64,000 nt of DNA from Pycnopodia helianthoides (lineage: Eukaryota > Echinodermata > Asteroidea > Forcipulatida > Asteriidae), in contig CM063243.1 of NCBI GenBank assembly GCA_032158295.1, positions 15,661,635 to 15,725,634 on the forward strand. The letters are read 5' to 3'. The notes below the pieces were generated by a model. That model made no database searches. It worked only from the letters and a program-made list of their open reading frames with translations, and was not told the origin of the DNA. The translations under genes were made by a program, and so were the position numbers. Positions 1 through 14,000 of this stretch are shown here, piece by piece (position 1 is the first letter of the stretch; every line of letters starts with the position of its first letter).

Positions 1-3000
1 ATCAAAATTACAAAATAATTATAGTACAAGTAATAAATAAAAATAAATGACTATAATTAAATAAATGAATACAAATAATCTCCATGGAAAACACTTGGGA
101 GCACCCCATCAAAATTGGAGGACAGGTTGACAAAATTAATATACATGTGTCTATATGTGCCTGTGTGTACATGGGGGGGAGGGGGAGGAGGAGCATGGAG
201 GAGGGGGGGAGGAGAGAGGGAGGGGGAAGGTGAGGGGTAGTATAGGAAGGATACCCAAGAGGTCGTTACATAATGGTTAGTTATTACAAAGAACAGCAAA
301 CATAAAAAAAACGTTTCACTTGAGTCTCCTGTGTTTTCATCAATGTCTCCACTTTTTTATTGTTTCATAATTATGAATTATTATAAAGTACCAGTGTCTG
401 GAACTGTACACGACATAATTATTTAATAACCCACTGGCCTATCCTTTCATATTTAGCACTGCAGGTTAGACATAATAATACAAAATTTGTCATTGTTTTT
501 AACAGAAAATCATTATTAAGAAAGAGTAGTTAATTAACTAATTAATTAATTAGTCAAGGGGACGAGGTCACAAAAGGCAACAAAGGGACAAATGATAAAT
601 AAAAAATGACAACATTTTCTAATTGATTTTCTGAAGGTGAAACCATGGAGCTCCATTGTTGGTCATGCTCCCTGTTCTGAGCAGCAATCACATAGTTTTT
701 TATACTGTTTTTTATTAGGCAAAAGTGGGACCATACTAATTGGTGATCTTTCCACCAGCCTCACTTTGGTAGAAAAACAAAACAAAGTAGATGTTCAATG
801 CTCTCAGTCCATTCATCAACTGAACATAATAACTTACAATGGCCATTTCTTGCATAACTGAAAGTGAAAATACAAAAGGTCATCTAATTACCCCCAATAA
901 TACAGACCATTGCCACGCCCTCCAGGGGGGCATTTGATCAACATGTGGAATTGCAGTTAAGTTTGTTTATAGTTTTCAGTTGACTCCTACCTTCTACTGC
1001 TACTAATCTCACCATGTGATTGAGCCTTCACTTTTGTGGGTGACATTGTGGAGTTAGCATAAACAAGTTTGTTTAACTTTCTAAAGTAGAAAAGATAACC
1101 CATCAAGGTGTTATTTAAAGTAGAAACGTGTCGCGTAAGCTTTGAAAACAAAAGTGTCAAATCAAAAGTGATAAATAAATGAACAAATTACAGAAAATTA
1201 TTCAAATTACATTTATAAATACAATAGCTTATTTTACAACACATGCACAGTATACCAAATCCTGTCTCTTACACAACATGTGTCATTTTTTTTTACAAAA
1301 TACTGGTGCACGTACCACATAGGCTACACAGCGTGTGCTTTTACTTGCAACCGCACTACATTTTATACACAACTCTTATTTAACTATAAAATTGTCGAGA
1401 GCTTACATACAAGATTAAGAACGTGGAAAAATATATCACAAAGTAGTGATTGTAATGATTGTACATTTTGTGAAATGATGTATGCCAAACTATTTAACAG
1501 TGTAGATATAACATATAAAAAAATGATAATAATATATATACAAGGCTTTATGAGACCTACCCAAGAATAGACACAACGGGGCGGTTGATACACTGCTTTA
1601 TCTACAGATAGCAAATTCTTGTTTCCCATAAACTATCACTTTAAAAAAATCCCACACAGTTTAAGTGGTGATGGCCTCATCATTTGACCCTGGCAGAGTC
1701 ACTCTCATTTTTAGCTGTTGAAGTAGACTCTGCTGGGATCGCAATGTGTTTATAACCACCTCCAACATTCATAACACAGGTCATTTGGGTTTCTTTGTAT
1801 ATTTCATTAAAAAAATTAACTGCAGGGAAAAAATACTGAGGAAGTGCAACATTAAAAAAATAAAAAAGATTGATAAGGTATTCTTTTAAACATTTGTGAA
1901 AACCTTCAAATGTTGTTTTCTTACACTTAATAATGTTTGTTTAGGGCTGCAGAGCATGCAATAATGCTCAGTGGGTTTACTCGACACTGGAGCAACAAAC
2001 ACATGAGACGGGATTTTGGTTGGTGATTAATTTTTGCTTCAGCAAGACTTTTCTGTCTTTAGGAAATATGTGTTCTTAGCAGCATTATGAAATGGACCTG
2101 TGACCCAAGTCCTTTAGGAGATTTCCAATGCAATGCCTCTATATAATGCAATGGCCGCCATTATGCTTGTTTTTTTAAATCTTTATTCACACACGCAACT
2201 TTGGAATTGCATCACAAAATGAGGAAATGGCCAAGCACAACAAACTTTTCCCAGTGTGTTTCTGTTTTCTATAACTGTATTTTTTTTATAAACAAACGAA
2301 AAAGATATCGGCTGATCAGCTGACTAGTTTCGACTCTCTTAGAGACCATGTAACCGTCGTCTACAAAAAAAAAGTGACTTTGTGCCTTTCAGGGCCTTTC
2401 TGGCAGGCAAGATATTACACTGGTCATATGGGAAATTTTACATTTGGGGTCATAACTTCCACATTAATTCAACTGTTATAAAAGCAACAGCTGAACCAGT
2501 TTTGAGATGTGCCTTCTTTCTTCATATCAAAAGTTGATACAAATCAGAAAGTACAGCCTCCATAAAATATAAGATTTAATGTGCTGTTCCATTGAGCTGT
2601 GTTCTAATCATGCCAGCAGGAAGTCCAGGCTCTGTGGCTCTCTTGTAAAAAATGTGATGTCACAGGTCACATGGTCTATAGAGAATGGAAAAATTTCACA
2701 TGTTCTCAACTGTAGTTTTGAGAACTGTGCTTTGGGAATGGAACTTTTTAACAAACCTGTCCAACTTACCACATAACAAAATAAATGCTCAATTTTTTGT
2801 TTGAATAAAATCCTTAAATAAGTTAAATTACTCAACAATTTTCACACACCTCCAAATCCATATAGAATTTCATACAATACTGTTCAATCGTCTTTTTGAA
2901 GAAGATAATATACATTTGTCTTATTTATGGGCAAAACAAGCAACAACAAGTTGGAGAATTAATTGAGGAAAGCGATGTGCTATTTCACCTCATTTATAGA

Positions 3001-3570
3001 AAAACTTACATTTGCGATTGCTTTATATTTATTAAAGCAGCTATTTGGTTTTCTGTATAAAGTGATATAAATTTGTCCATGGGTAACCTTGAAGGGAAAA
3101 AATGAAGGCAATTTAAAAACCTGAATTGATAAATTCTCAAACTAATTATTCGTCCAAATGCTCATCTCTGTTTAGAATATTTTTTAAAGAGAACAACAGT
3201 TACACTATTAATTCATCAGCTCATTTCAAATGCTGTTGGGATAAATTCCTACTTCTGCATAAACGCACTGTGTATTCTTCTGTATGTCGAGGTTTCATGT
3301 TTTTTTAAAAGGCTTTGTAATTTACAATGTTTTTTTACAAACATGAAACCACAAGTAAAAAAACAGAGAAGACAAATTTTAACAAACTGCATCAAACTGC
3401 CAATACGTTGTCCGACTTCCTCTTTTCCACCTTCATCACAAAAGTAGCCATTGAATGCCCATCTGGGGATCTTTGCAAGAGGTAAAACTGATGTGTCTTT
3501 CTTGTCAAGATCTTGTCTTGCATTCCTAACTCTGCTTAAAATCGGGAAAACCTTGTAGTACGATAATGTA

Positions 3571-3780
3571 TCACTACGAGGTTTACCACAAAGCGTATCA
3601 ACCACTGCGAGAGTTTCAATGCATCACTACGAGGTTTACCACAAAGTGTATCAACCACTGCGAGAGTTTCAATGTATCACTACGAGGTTTACCACAAAGC
3701 GCATCAACCACTGCGAGAGTTTCAATGCATCACTACGAGGTTTACCACAAAGCATATCAACCACTGCGAGAGTTTCAATC
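3571..3780. repeat. 53-bp tandem repeat, four copies
   Basis: Copies begin with TCACTACGAGGTTTACCAC at 3571, 3624, 3677 and 3730, an exact 53-bp period with only a few substitutions. The unit is open in three plus-strand frames, so an 83-residue frame crosses it by changing phase in each copy. That is a repeat artefact and not a gene. Confidence 0.95.
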
Positions 3781-4052
3781 AAAGTTAGCCACTACTGAAA
3801 TTGCACCTTCTTCTTAACGGTTTCCTGTTACCTTATTTTTAAAAGGTAAACTAAACTGTATTCAGCATTTGTATACAGCAGACTTAAAAAAGCCTTGAAA
3901 AATTTAAAATTGGATTAGTAAACTCACTCTCTTCACCACTTCTGACCTTCGCAAAAGGGATATTTTTTTCAAATTGTTACAGATCCCTTGCTGGCATGTA
4001 TTGCCGGCCATTTTAAGGGTTACATCACAGTAAAGAGTGTGGCGGTTTTCAT

Positions 4053-4077
4053 ACACACACACACACACACACACACA
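4053..4077. repeat. (CA)n microsatellite
   Basis: About 12 CA dinucleotides. On the transcript strand this would be a TG repeat inside the presumed 3' UTR. Confidence 0.95.
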
Positions 4078-4952
4078 TACTGCTGTACGAATAATCACAG
4101 CTGATGCTTTAACCTGCTCATTTCAATCCACATAATTGCGCAGCAGTAGTTGATGACATCGTCTGGGGTTATATGGACCCGGTCAATCCAGGGGCAGTTG
4201 ACACTGATTATGCAGTGGCACCTCAGCAAAATATCACACAGATATTGGGCAGAAAATATTACAACTTAAAATGTATCGAGAAATCATTCACAAACAATGC
4301 ACATCACATTGAAAGTAACATGAATGGTCACCTGTTTCTACAATTAAAAAAAAGTTATCTGTGCTGCTGTTACAGCTGTATTATGTTGGCCCCAAACATG
4401 GCTGAAGAGCACAAATTCTTCAAGCTTTTTTGGTTACACAACTGAATATTAAGTATGTAGACAACAAAAAATTGCCATCCTGACAACTGAATGAAAAATG
4501 CACAAATTCATGACAGGCTGGGGTACAGTAATTCTGGACATGCAATATTTGTTTTGCACCTTCAAAATCTCAATTCTACTCCAAACAGGTGCAATGCACA
4601 AAGTGAATGTCAGCATTCTTGTTGGCCAATGAGGTTACACAGCTTATATGACACACAGTTAACAGCTTATAATTGGTCAATTCCCTGTAGCGAAAAAACA
4701 AATTATTTGATTCGATTGCTAGTCCATGTACATATACATTTCATCTCGACAAATCAGCAGGCAGAACCGAAAAACACTCTCGTATTTCTGTTGATGAGTT
4801 TCAAAACCCGGAGAAAGCGAGACAAAATCACCAAGGACATCCGCCAGTAATCTCCTTGCAGGTCATCCAAGCAAATTGCTTAAGTAGTCATACTCCACTA
4901 ATACAAAAAAATATCACACACATAATAATGCACTGCAGTTGGTGGCAGCAGA

Positions 4953-5093
4953 TCACTTCTCAATGGCGTTGAAGAACCAGTCGGTGAACTGTTGGAGTTG
5001 CTCGGCTGTGGTCACCGACTCACCCTGTAGTCGCTGGTTGTCATGAAGGAGCTTGTGGACTTGACCTGCGAGCTCTTCTTTCTGCTGTCGCTC
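4953..5093 (-). CDS. SIPA1L: SIPA1L coding exon 22 (last): C-terminal coiled coil
   Basis: The acceptor CACCCAG precedes GAG in phase 0. It encodes 46 residues, starting [10 protein letters not shown] and ending [11 protein letters not shown], then TGA at 4953-4955. The heptad-like Leu/Glu/Gln pattern and the FT-W-F-N-I ending match the terminal coiled coil of vertebrate SIPA1L1-3 almost residue for residue. Confidence 0.95.
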   Translation of the reverse strand, partial: ERQQKEELAGQVHKLLHDNQRLQGESVTTAEQLQQFTDWFFNAIEK

Positions 5094-8000
5094 CTGGGTG
5101 GTGTACAGAAATACAAAAATTGCACAAAATTTAATAACTGGAAGTAAGAAATAAACGTTTCAAATTGTGCATGTGTTAACTCGATTCATATTAATACTTT
5201 TAATATGCAGACTTTAAGTCCTTAAAGTGTACAAGTCAACTTAGAGTACCATGGCTGAGAGGATTCTCTTTGCTGATAGCAAACTACTTGTTGGTCTCTT
5301 TCACAACAGAACCCCAAACATTTGGAAATAGTTATCTTGATTGCTCTTTAATTAATGTAATAATTGCATCAGAGATTAGGAATAGTATTTTGATTTTCCC
5401 CATCACACAGATGTGTGATAATCACTGTATTGGGTTCCAATCACACCCGAGTGGAATATGGCTAAGTAAACAGTGTGAATCACACATTGGTGTGGGGGCA
5501 GGGGGGGGGGGGGGAATCAAAATATTTATAATCCTAGGCAAAGTGCTATAAAGTCACCTGCCAAAGTTGATCAAGTTCAGTGACTAGTGATGACCTCTTG
5601 CACCAACGTAACACGCAGCTACCGTCCATCACACTTGCCATTTTTGGGGAGTCACATTGCACGAAAAAATTAAGGTAAGCGTGTAAACGCCGCACTGCCT
5701 AGTATGAGCATACCCTCTATAACACACAGGACATTTGAATCCTAAAAATGGCGCAACCAAGAATATTGGGACGATGACGCCAGGTGAATTGGGTCATTAC
5801 TCTCTTATCATGTTTTTTTGTTGGATGAAAACACCAAACAAAGTCTTTGGGCTGCATCAAGCGTTCTAATTTTTCAATGAAGCCTAGTAGTTTGCTGACC
5901 AACAATGGACAAAATTTGATAGACCTCCCGCGTGCTGCACGCGGTACTTAGGTACCATTGCCGTAAGAATGGCCAACTTTACAGCAAATGACGTCAAGTG
6001 GAAACTATCCATTTCACAATTAAGATTAGATACACCTTCTTTCTGAAGTTGATTGAAAACCCTTCCGACTCTTTCAAAGTTCAGGTCAGTGACCTTCCCA
6101 AATCAATACAAGTCCTCCACACCATTCCCCCAACATCCACGTGGTTGAACTCTGATAAACTTGCACGCCTGTTCTGCATGAAAGAATAGGTGGTTTTGCT
6201 GCAAAGCACCTAGTCGTCGAAATTTTAGATCGAAACGTTACGCTAAAATGTGGAGAGCCTGGGGCTAATAAGCAGAAAGGAAGTACCTTGCTCAGCCGCT
6301 CTCGTGTCCTCCTGAGCTCCTGCTCCAGAAAACTGGGTGTCCGCTTCAAGTCATTGTTGTCGTATGATTTACTGAACTTGTGGGCTTCGTAGTCATTGTT
6401 GAGTTGAGGGCGGGCTCTCCTCGTCGTCGAGGGGGAGAGGGCGTCCGTACTCTTACTCAATAGCTTCTTCTTGTCCATGCTGGAGGCGGAGTTTAGGAAT
6501 GGGAGGGTGGACGCATCCCCGATGTCATGCAGCTTATTGGATGAGGCCGACTTAAAGCTTGGATGGTCTAGACCTGAGTGTAAGAAAGAAGAAGAGAGCT
6601 CTTTATTAAACGAAGAGGGAATAGCATTGGCTGATCAGAGAATGATTCAAGAAAATAGGATCTTTATCCTGAAATAACCATTATATTATAGTGGCAACTG
6701 TTACACAACTTGTCTTAAAGTGATATTTCCCTTGTCTTTGTTCAACATGAAGGTAATAATCTAGGGGTAGAAATAGTCACATGTCTGAGCCATGCATATA
6801 GACTCTCTCCATTAAGTAACCTACTAACTATCTAATAGAGATAATGAAAGTGAATCATCCACTCTACAGTAATAAAACCATCCTATACACTGGTACCACA
6901 GAGTGCCACAAAGTACCACCTTCTAGGCTAGCATTGGGTGCATGGGTTTCCTCTGTTTGCACAGCTGGTATTATCAAGAAACCCTATGGGTCAGTACTGT
7001 GGACTTAGTCTCCACAGTCTCCTGTGGAATTTTGTGGCAAGAGCCAGTTGGGCACGAGAGCACAAAGATAGTAATAAGGTTTTAACTAAGTTACGTAACA
7101 GCACCATAACTTGTGCAAAAGAAACGCAGAGCAGGAAAAATATTATGGTTAAATGACTCAAAGTTTGCTAAGTGCAGAGGAGACATCCTTAGCAGAAACA
7201 GGTTACCAGGCAAAATCCCATGTATATTGTATATTGTTTGTAACCGGTGCCCTGCTAATCTGTCCGTAGAACTTGTTTATCAATATGTTAAGCCTAACGG
7301 CTTAACTGCCAGGAGAAAACCTAGCAGTCCCAAGACCTGACATGGATTTTGCTTTTGCAAAGAAACAAAACATGGAAACTAACTACCACTCAAAACTCTG
7401 TTGTGTTTTTCAGTTCTCTGTGGCATTAATTTTTTTTTTTAAACAGAGAAGGAGGAAATCACCTGCAAAACCCAAGACGCCAGTACACCGTATTACTTGA
7501 AATATTTTAAGGATGTTTACCTGTACCCATTTCTAAAACAGTGATTTATGAAAATACAATTTACATTTTGATCGTGTCGTTGCCAATCTGCACCAGTACC
7601 TAAGTATAAAATCAGTTGCGTAAAGTTCCTGAAACCAATCAATTACAACCTTTCAAAATTGAAAGTATGAAGGACCACACTGACGGAATTTGATTTTGAC
7701 TGCGCTCCGTGAGAGCTCAAGAGTCAAAGGGAGCTTTTTACAAAGTATTAATCACGAGGGATGAAAGTGTCGGGATATTGGTGTAATGACCTCCATCCTT
7801 CCAGCCCCAATCATATCAGCATCAGTGCATCTGTCTCTACAATTACCAAAGATGATTATCGCAATGATGTACACAGATTGAGCATTACCTAATCTGACTA
7901 GCCCGTGATAATTTTGTCACGCAAGATAATTTGCTCATTGAGATACATTTGGTCTCTGGAGAACATGGGGCAGGAAATAGCCTCAAGAACATTTTGGACT

Positions 8001-11000
8001 TAAAGGTATGTGTACATAATGAATACAGCCATGCCACTGTTTCATGAGGTACTTTTTTTGTGTGCAAATACTAATATAACTCTCATTCAAATTTACGTTT
8101 GGGGAGTGAGTCATACCCTTTGAACATGAGGGCGCTCTTCTTGACTTTCCTCGTCACTGCATTAGGCCTAGGTAGGCAATGCATTCATTGTCAACCCAGT
8201 CAGTGAGATTATAAAAGGGACAATTTTGAGTGGTCTCTGTTGCAATCCTTAAATCTCAATGTAGATTTTAAACTTGGGTGGAAAAAAACCCAGAATATAA
8301 ATCACAGCAGGAAGTATACCACCAATGTGGGGTTTATTTACTTGATAAAAATAACAAAATTAGCCATCCTGTAATCCATTACACACGTAGAAATTGTCAG
8401 AGGTAATAAAGTGATCAAATCGTACATCATTTATAAAATCCTGTTTCTAATTGCACTTTTCCGAGCAGTGCAAAGAGCTCTCCTCAATAAATAAGGAGAG
8501 CAGTTTATAGCTCTCCTGTTTTTTTATAATTAATTAACCCTCTTGCTGTTGACCATTCAACACCATTCACTGTGGTTTTGAATGATAGGTAAACTATGCC
8601 AGCCTGCAATATGATACCATGAGGGAATGCATGTACACAGTACACAGTTAGTTCTGTGCACAGTTGTGCCACCGTACACAACCTTGGCAGTCGAATGGTT
8701 TCAAATGGTTGGTCAACTCACTGGAAAATGTTGCCAAGAGTCACTGAGAGTTGGAGGGTTAGGACTGGGCACTGTAAAGGGAAGAAAAACTGACTTGCCA
8801 GACTAATATCAGGGCCATTTGTCAAACCACAACTTAGGCTTGATGGGATTGGGCTTCGCCAACTATTTAGAAAAGGTCCGTCTTCCTAAAAAGCCTTCAA
8901 ACAGGCGGGCCAAAGCCACAGCTTACAACACAGGGCAAAGACAGGTGACAACCTGGCTCTAGGAGGATTTGGACCCACTGTGTACCCATCTATGGGGAGG
9001 GGGGGCAAGAAATATGTTGCACTAACTGGACTTTGCTTGAAATCCTATAACATTTACGTCACAATTTTTTGAACTAAACTGTTGAAATCAAATCATCACA
9101 GATAGTTGCTTCCACCTTCCAAAGCTAGTACAAATTCTAGGGTCTTACGTAACATGAAATGCAACACAGAGAGATACAGGAAATCATCATTCTAAAACTC
9201 GTCAAAAACCTGTAATAACTTTGCTTTTAATGGTAATGTTTCAATCTTTATTTTTTCCAGCAAGTTCTGCCGAATAACTGTATTGCTTTTCATTATATTG
9301 AATGCCTTCTCACGTTTTGACTGTTCACTCTTATGTCCTACAGTGTTAGTTGTTTGTTTGTTTTGTGTATGTAATTATTTTCTTAATTTGGGGCTGAACA
9401 AAGAAAAATTGACTAAAACAGTCAAGTTTTCTTCGTTCAACCCTAAATTATCTGCGATTAACCCAGTCAGTTGCCCTGTCGTTTATTACTTGATATTATT
9501 TCGATTTTTATAATTGCTGAGTGACCTTTCACCTACAGCAGTTGGTAATTTTGTCTTTAAATAGCAATGAATAAAAAATGATGTGTGTTTATGTCCATGT
9601 ACAGTAGTTCTTTTCATGCGACTACACGTACACCGTACAGCCCCTTGATTTTACACAATGATAACGTTAAGACCCTACTGCACGCAACGATGTGGTGGTA
9701 ATGTTTCCAATTAACTTAGGCACCCATATAGCGTGAGGAGGGTCCCATGATGCAACCCGTCATAATATTTAGTGTGAGGGGGGCAATTGTCAGGAAATGA
9801 ATCATTTGGAGGCCATGCACATGCACCAAGTGTGTATAGTTCACAGATCTTTTCTAAAGGGCTAACTAAGTTTGTGTACTAAATTTCTCTAACTTTCTCC
9901 ATTTTTGAACCACATTCTATATCCTGTACCACCTTGATTGAGATTTGTTCAAACAAGCAGTTTTTGTTAAACGGGTCCATTTTTACTGAATGCAAACGTT
10001 GGGGTGTAATAGGTCTCCCAAGAAAGCCCACCCTTAAATGTTTCAAAATTGAAAAGATTCAAGCCCAGAGAACACCTGTTCTTCAGAGCACCTAGATTTC
10101 ACGGTTGAAGTCTGTCCGTTTATCTACACCATGATGAAATGGAGGACAATCAAGTCTGGCATTCCGTACCCACATGTGACAGTCCCTCACATGTGACAGT
10201 CAAACCCCCCCCCCCCAACCACACTAACTCATCAATGCCTGGTGTCCACAGGTGGGGAAATGACAACATACTGCATGACTGCATACAGGATGTCAAGAAT
10301 TATGCAGGCAGTATGCCAGAAGGCAACTTGTGGGCAGAAACAAAATGCCCTGAAATATTACCAAACGACTCTTACCGTCACTTCATCTCCGGGGGGGGGG
10401 GGGGGGGGGGGGGCTGAAGTTTTAGAAACAAATTCAGAATCCTTCAAAACCGCTTCATGTACTTTTCGGCAAATAAACTTTTGTAAACTACAATCAACTC
10501 TTTTGGTTGATCATAAGACCCTGAAAATTTTGACTTATTTTTGTGATTAAATGGCAGTGTTATCACAAACCAAATTTTGGTCTTTTGCCCTTCTACTGAA
10601 AGTTGAACAAATGTTTTTAGTCTTTTTCCCTTCTATTGCAAGCCGAAAAACAACTTGAACTGATTCCTACTGAGAGAAAAAGCAGTTTTTTTTTTGTCTT
10701 GGATCTTCGTGCCAACATTTCAGTTTGTTTGTGCAAGCACTTGGAACATGAGAAACATAATCCTGTGTATCTGAAAACCAGACTAAAAGAATGAGCCAAA
10801 AACATTATTTCTCAACGAGGTGGTAATCATCACCCCCACCCCTTCCGAACATTACAGACAAAGCTTTCTGACATCGGCACTCGTTGCTTATTTGAGATGA
10901 TTCACTACCATGAACTGGGGGAGAGATGTCAATCTCTCCAACAAATTATCCTGATATCCCTGGGTTCCACAGCAGACCACTGAGGATCCTTGCACAGCGT

Positions 11001-14000
11001 TGTCAAGGGGAACAAGTAATTAATATCTTATTATAGATACATGGGGACTGCTGCAAACGCAGAGGTGCTAATCCTGCCACCCACGGGCACACATCATCCT
11101 GGATTGCGTGTTAGAGAGCGACATCCCCCAAATTGAGTAGGATTTATTTAATTAAGTCAACAAAGGTGCAGACACAAGAATAATCATCCAATTCGAGGGC
11201 CATCATAACCGCGGGAATATTTGGTGACATAAAAGCGAGCCAAATTTTTCACTCTTTAAGTTTTCTGAAGTTGACACAACATGAGTTGACTTTTCACGTT
11301 TTCAATTCGCTCTCCATGAGGACTGCCTTATGACTCCACATGCATACTTTTTTCAATTTTCACAACACTGCTGCGACGCCTAATTCACGAAAGAAGTCTT
11401 GTCAGAATCCACCCGAGTTTGAACCCCGACATAAATCATGTTCTGTACCCACCCCCTACCTCCTGTCCAATGAATTATTTTGATTTTTTTAGAAGAGGAA
11501 ATACTTATTTAAAGTGGGGGGGTGGGGGGAGAAACTTGTTTCCCTACATTGTCTGCTCCTTGTCTTGAATCATTGAGGTGCAGGTGGAACGCAAATGGCA
11601 AGTACCAATTATCTATTATCCCCGAAGAACAATTCTCTTGATGCAGTTGTGATCGAGTGACTGATGACTGCAGAGTGTACCTCTGCCCCAAGTGGACAGA
11701 GTTATGATACAATATTTGCATGATACAGGAGTCATGTATTATCGAGCATCATTTTCTGTGGACAAAATAACTGTCATCAAATTCAAGAGACAACCTGTCC
11801 TTGACTGCACTGTTACTTGTTATTGTTCGACTGGAAGTGTCAAGAAATTTCAATAACATGATATGAATAATTAAACAAAGTGGAGTTCTCTGCCTTCTTT
11901 GCTCTGTTAGAAACAGGAAAACTGAGAAAAGAATGTAGTTTCACAATTTATAATTTGGGAGACTAAACATCCTCCCTCGCAGCTGAGAAGCTGAATAGTG
12001 AAGGGCGCGGCTAAAACCTGGTCAAGCCCTGGCATGTCAAGGTGCCTTTTGGCAGCCAGCCACACCACACACAATATGACCATGGAGCACAGCCAGAGAT
12101 CTAAAGTGTTTGATTTTTCCGGAGGGAAAGAAAACTGGAGGGCCCCGCAGAAAAGCCATCTTGGCATAGGGCAGCTCACAACTTGAAACAGGGCCACATT
12201 GTTAAGAGGCGAGTGCTTCACTCACCACGCCACCCAAACACCACCCAAACACCACCCAAACACACCAACTCCCAAACACCACCCAAACACCACCCATTAT
12301 GTAAGCTGTTTTCACTTCAACAGGTGTATGAACTATTGAAAATGACACCATTATCTGTGGGTTATTTTTAACTGAGGGATGACTACTGAATGTTTGACTT
12401 CCAGGTGTTAACAGTTGTGTTATGATCCAAGTGTACATCAAGATCAAAGCTGACAATTCCCAAGTTAAAGACACTGGACACCTTTGGTAATTGTCAAAGA
12501 CCAGTCTTCTCACTTGGTGTATCTCAACATATGCACAAAATAACAAACCTGTGAAAATTTGAACTCAATTGGTCGTCAAAGTTGCGAGATAATAATGGAA
12601 GAAAAAACACCCTTGTCACACGAAGTTGTTTGCTTTCAGATGCTTGATTTCGAGACCTCATGCGTGAGGTCTCAAAATCAATTCAAATATTTTACTGAGA
12701 AATTACTTCTTTATCAAAAACTACGTTACTTCAGAGGGAGCCGTTTCTCACAATGTTTTACACTATCAACAGCTCTCCATTGCTTGTTACCAAGTAAGTT
12801 TTTATGCTAACAATTATTTTGAGTAGTTACCAATAGTGTCCAGTGCCTTTAAGTAAAAACACAATTTCATGACATTTTAACCTTTAAAACAACGCCCCCC
12901 CCCCCAAAAAAGAAAATTCCCCCATCAATAATTTAAGTTAAGCATATTACAATCGATTAGAAAGCTCTACTCTCATATGACTTATTCTTAATATCATATC
13001 GTAAACCCGGATTAATAACTTTGATGATAAAACATTTCCGACATGTGTTTAGTTTCAACAATAGCAGACAGGCGAACTGATGTATCGCTGGTGTAGCGCC
13101 ACCTGCTACCAGCAGATGATACAAGCCTTCATGTCTCATTCAGAATAGATCTATATATAGGAGGTTCAGTGACAATACAATGATCAAGGGAAGGATGTCA
13201 GGATTAGTCAGTAGATGTCACAAACTCATCCTCGACTAAGTACTCCTTAGCTAAGTGGGCTTTACAAACTGGAGACATTGTTTAAACCCCTTTCACACAA
13301 GAGCAATTTAGCAGGGGTCCTTTGCTTTATTTTAGAATGGTTGTACATATTTTTACAACTGCACGTCATGTGAAAGGACAGCAATGTTTGGACTTTCCAA
13401 GGTCCCTAGTGAAATCGCAATGGAACGAAGTGACAGACAACCGGCACCCATTCCCGAGGACCTTTGTTACTGGTGCTCGTGTGAAAGGGACTTTAGAAAC
13501 CTTTCTCTGCTGCAGTCATCGAGTTATATACCAGAGCTAGAGGGCGTACAAAACCGTGTGTTTGAACGCTACATACGAAGTGCAGGGACTTGAAACACTG
13601 TGTGGACTTACACACATCCACACAGTGTTTATTTGACAGTGTTGAAGAATAGGATTTTCCTTAAGTGTACAGAACAAAGGAATGTCAACAGAGTATAATA
13701 TGCAGCACAGAGCTGTGGGACATTGCCCGACAAGAAGCATTTTTGCCCATTGAGAAAATGGTGCTGACCCATCATGTAACACAGGTTACGCACCAGTTCA
13801 CTCAACCAACATTTTGCAAGTGGACATCTGTATGTAGTTTACCCATAGGGATTCGTGCCAACGGTGGGACAGCGCGGTTAAGTGTGTGTGTAATAAAGAG
13901 TGCTCCCTCTAGTTCTGTTAAACTCTTAGTTTAAAATCAGAGCACAATGAGTTGTTACCTCATTCTCGATAGTTCTTTTCTGAGCCACCTCTATTCCTGA

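Larger units (their letters stand above)
1..4952. other. 3' flank / probable 3' UTR of the SIPA1L gene
   Basis: No coding sequence is supportable here. The stretch lies downstream of the minus-strand stop codon and its proximal part is probably 3' UTR. On the transcript strand AATAAA hexamers occur at 3028-3033, 2182-2187 and 711-716. None is clearly preferred, so the transcript end is undefined. Other contents are a purine-rich G-run block at about 171-240, AT palindromes near 533-553, a 53-bp tandem repeat at 3571-3780 and a CA microsatellite at 4053-4077. Confidence 0.5.

Noticed and set aside
3566..3817. 83-residue plus-strand frame with repeated HHYEVYHKAYQPLREFQ
   Set aside because: It is the 53-bp repeat read in changing phase. 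The same DNA is read in three frames, so it is not a repeat protein.
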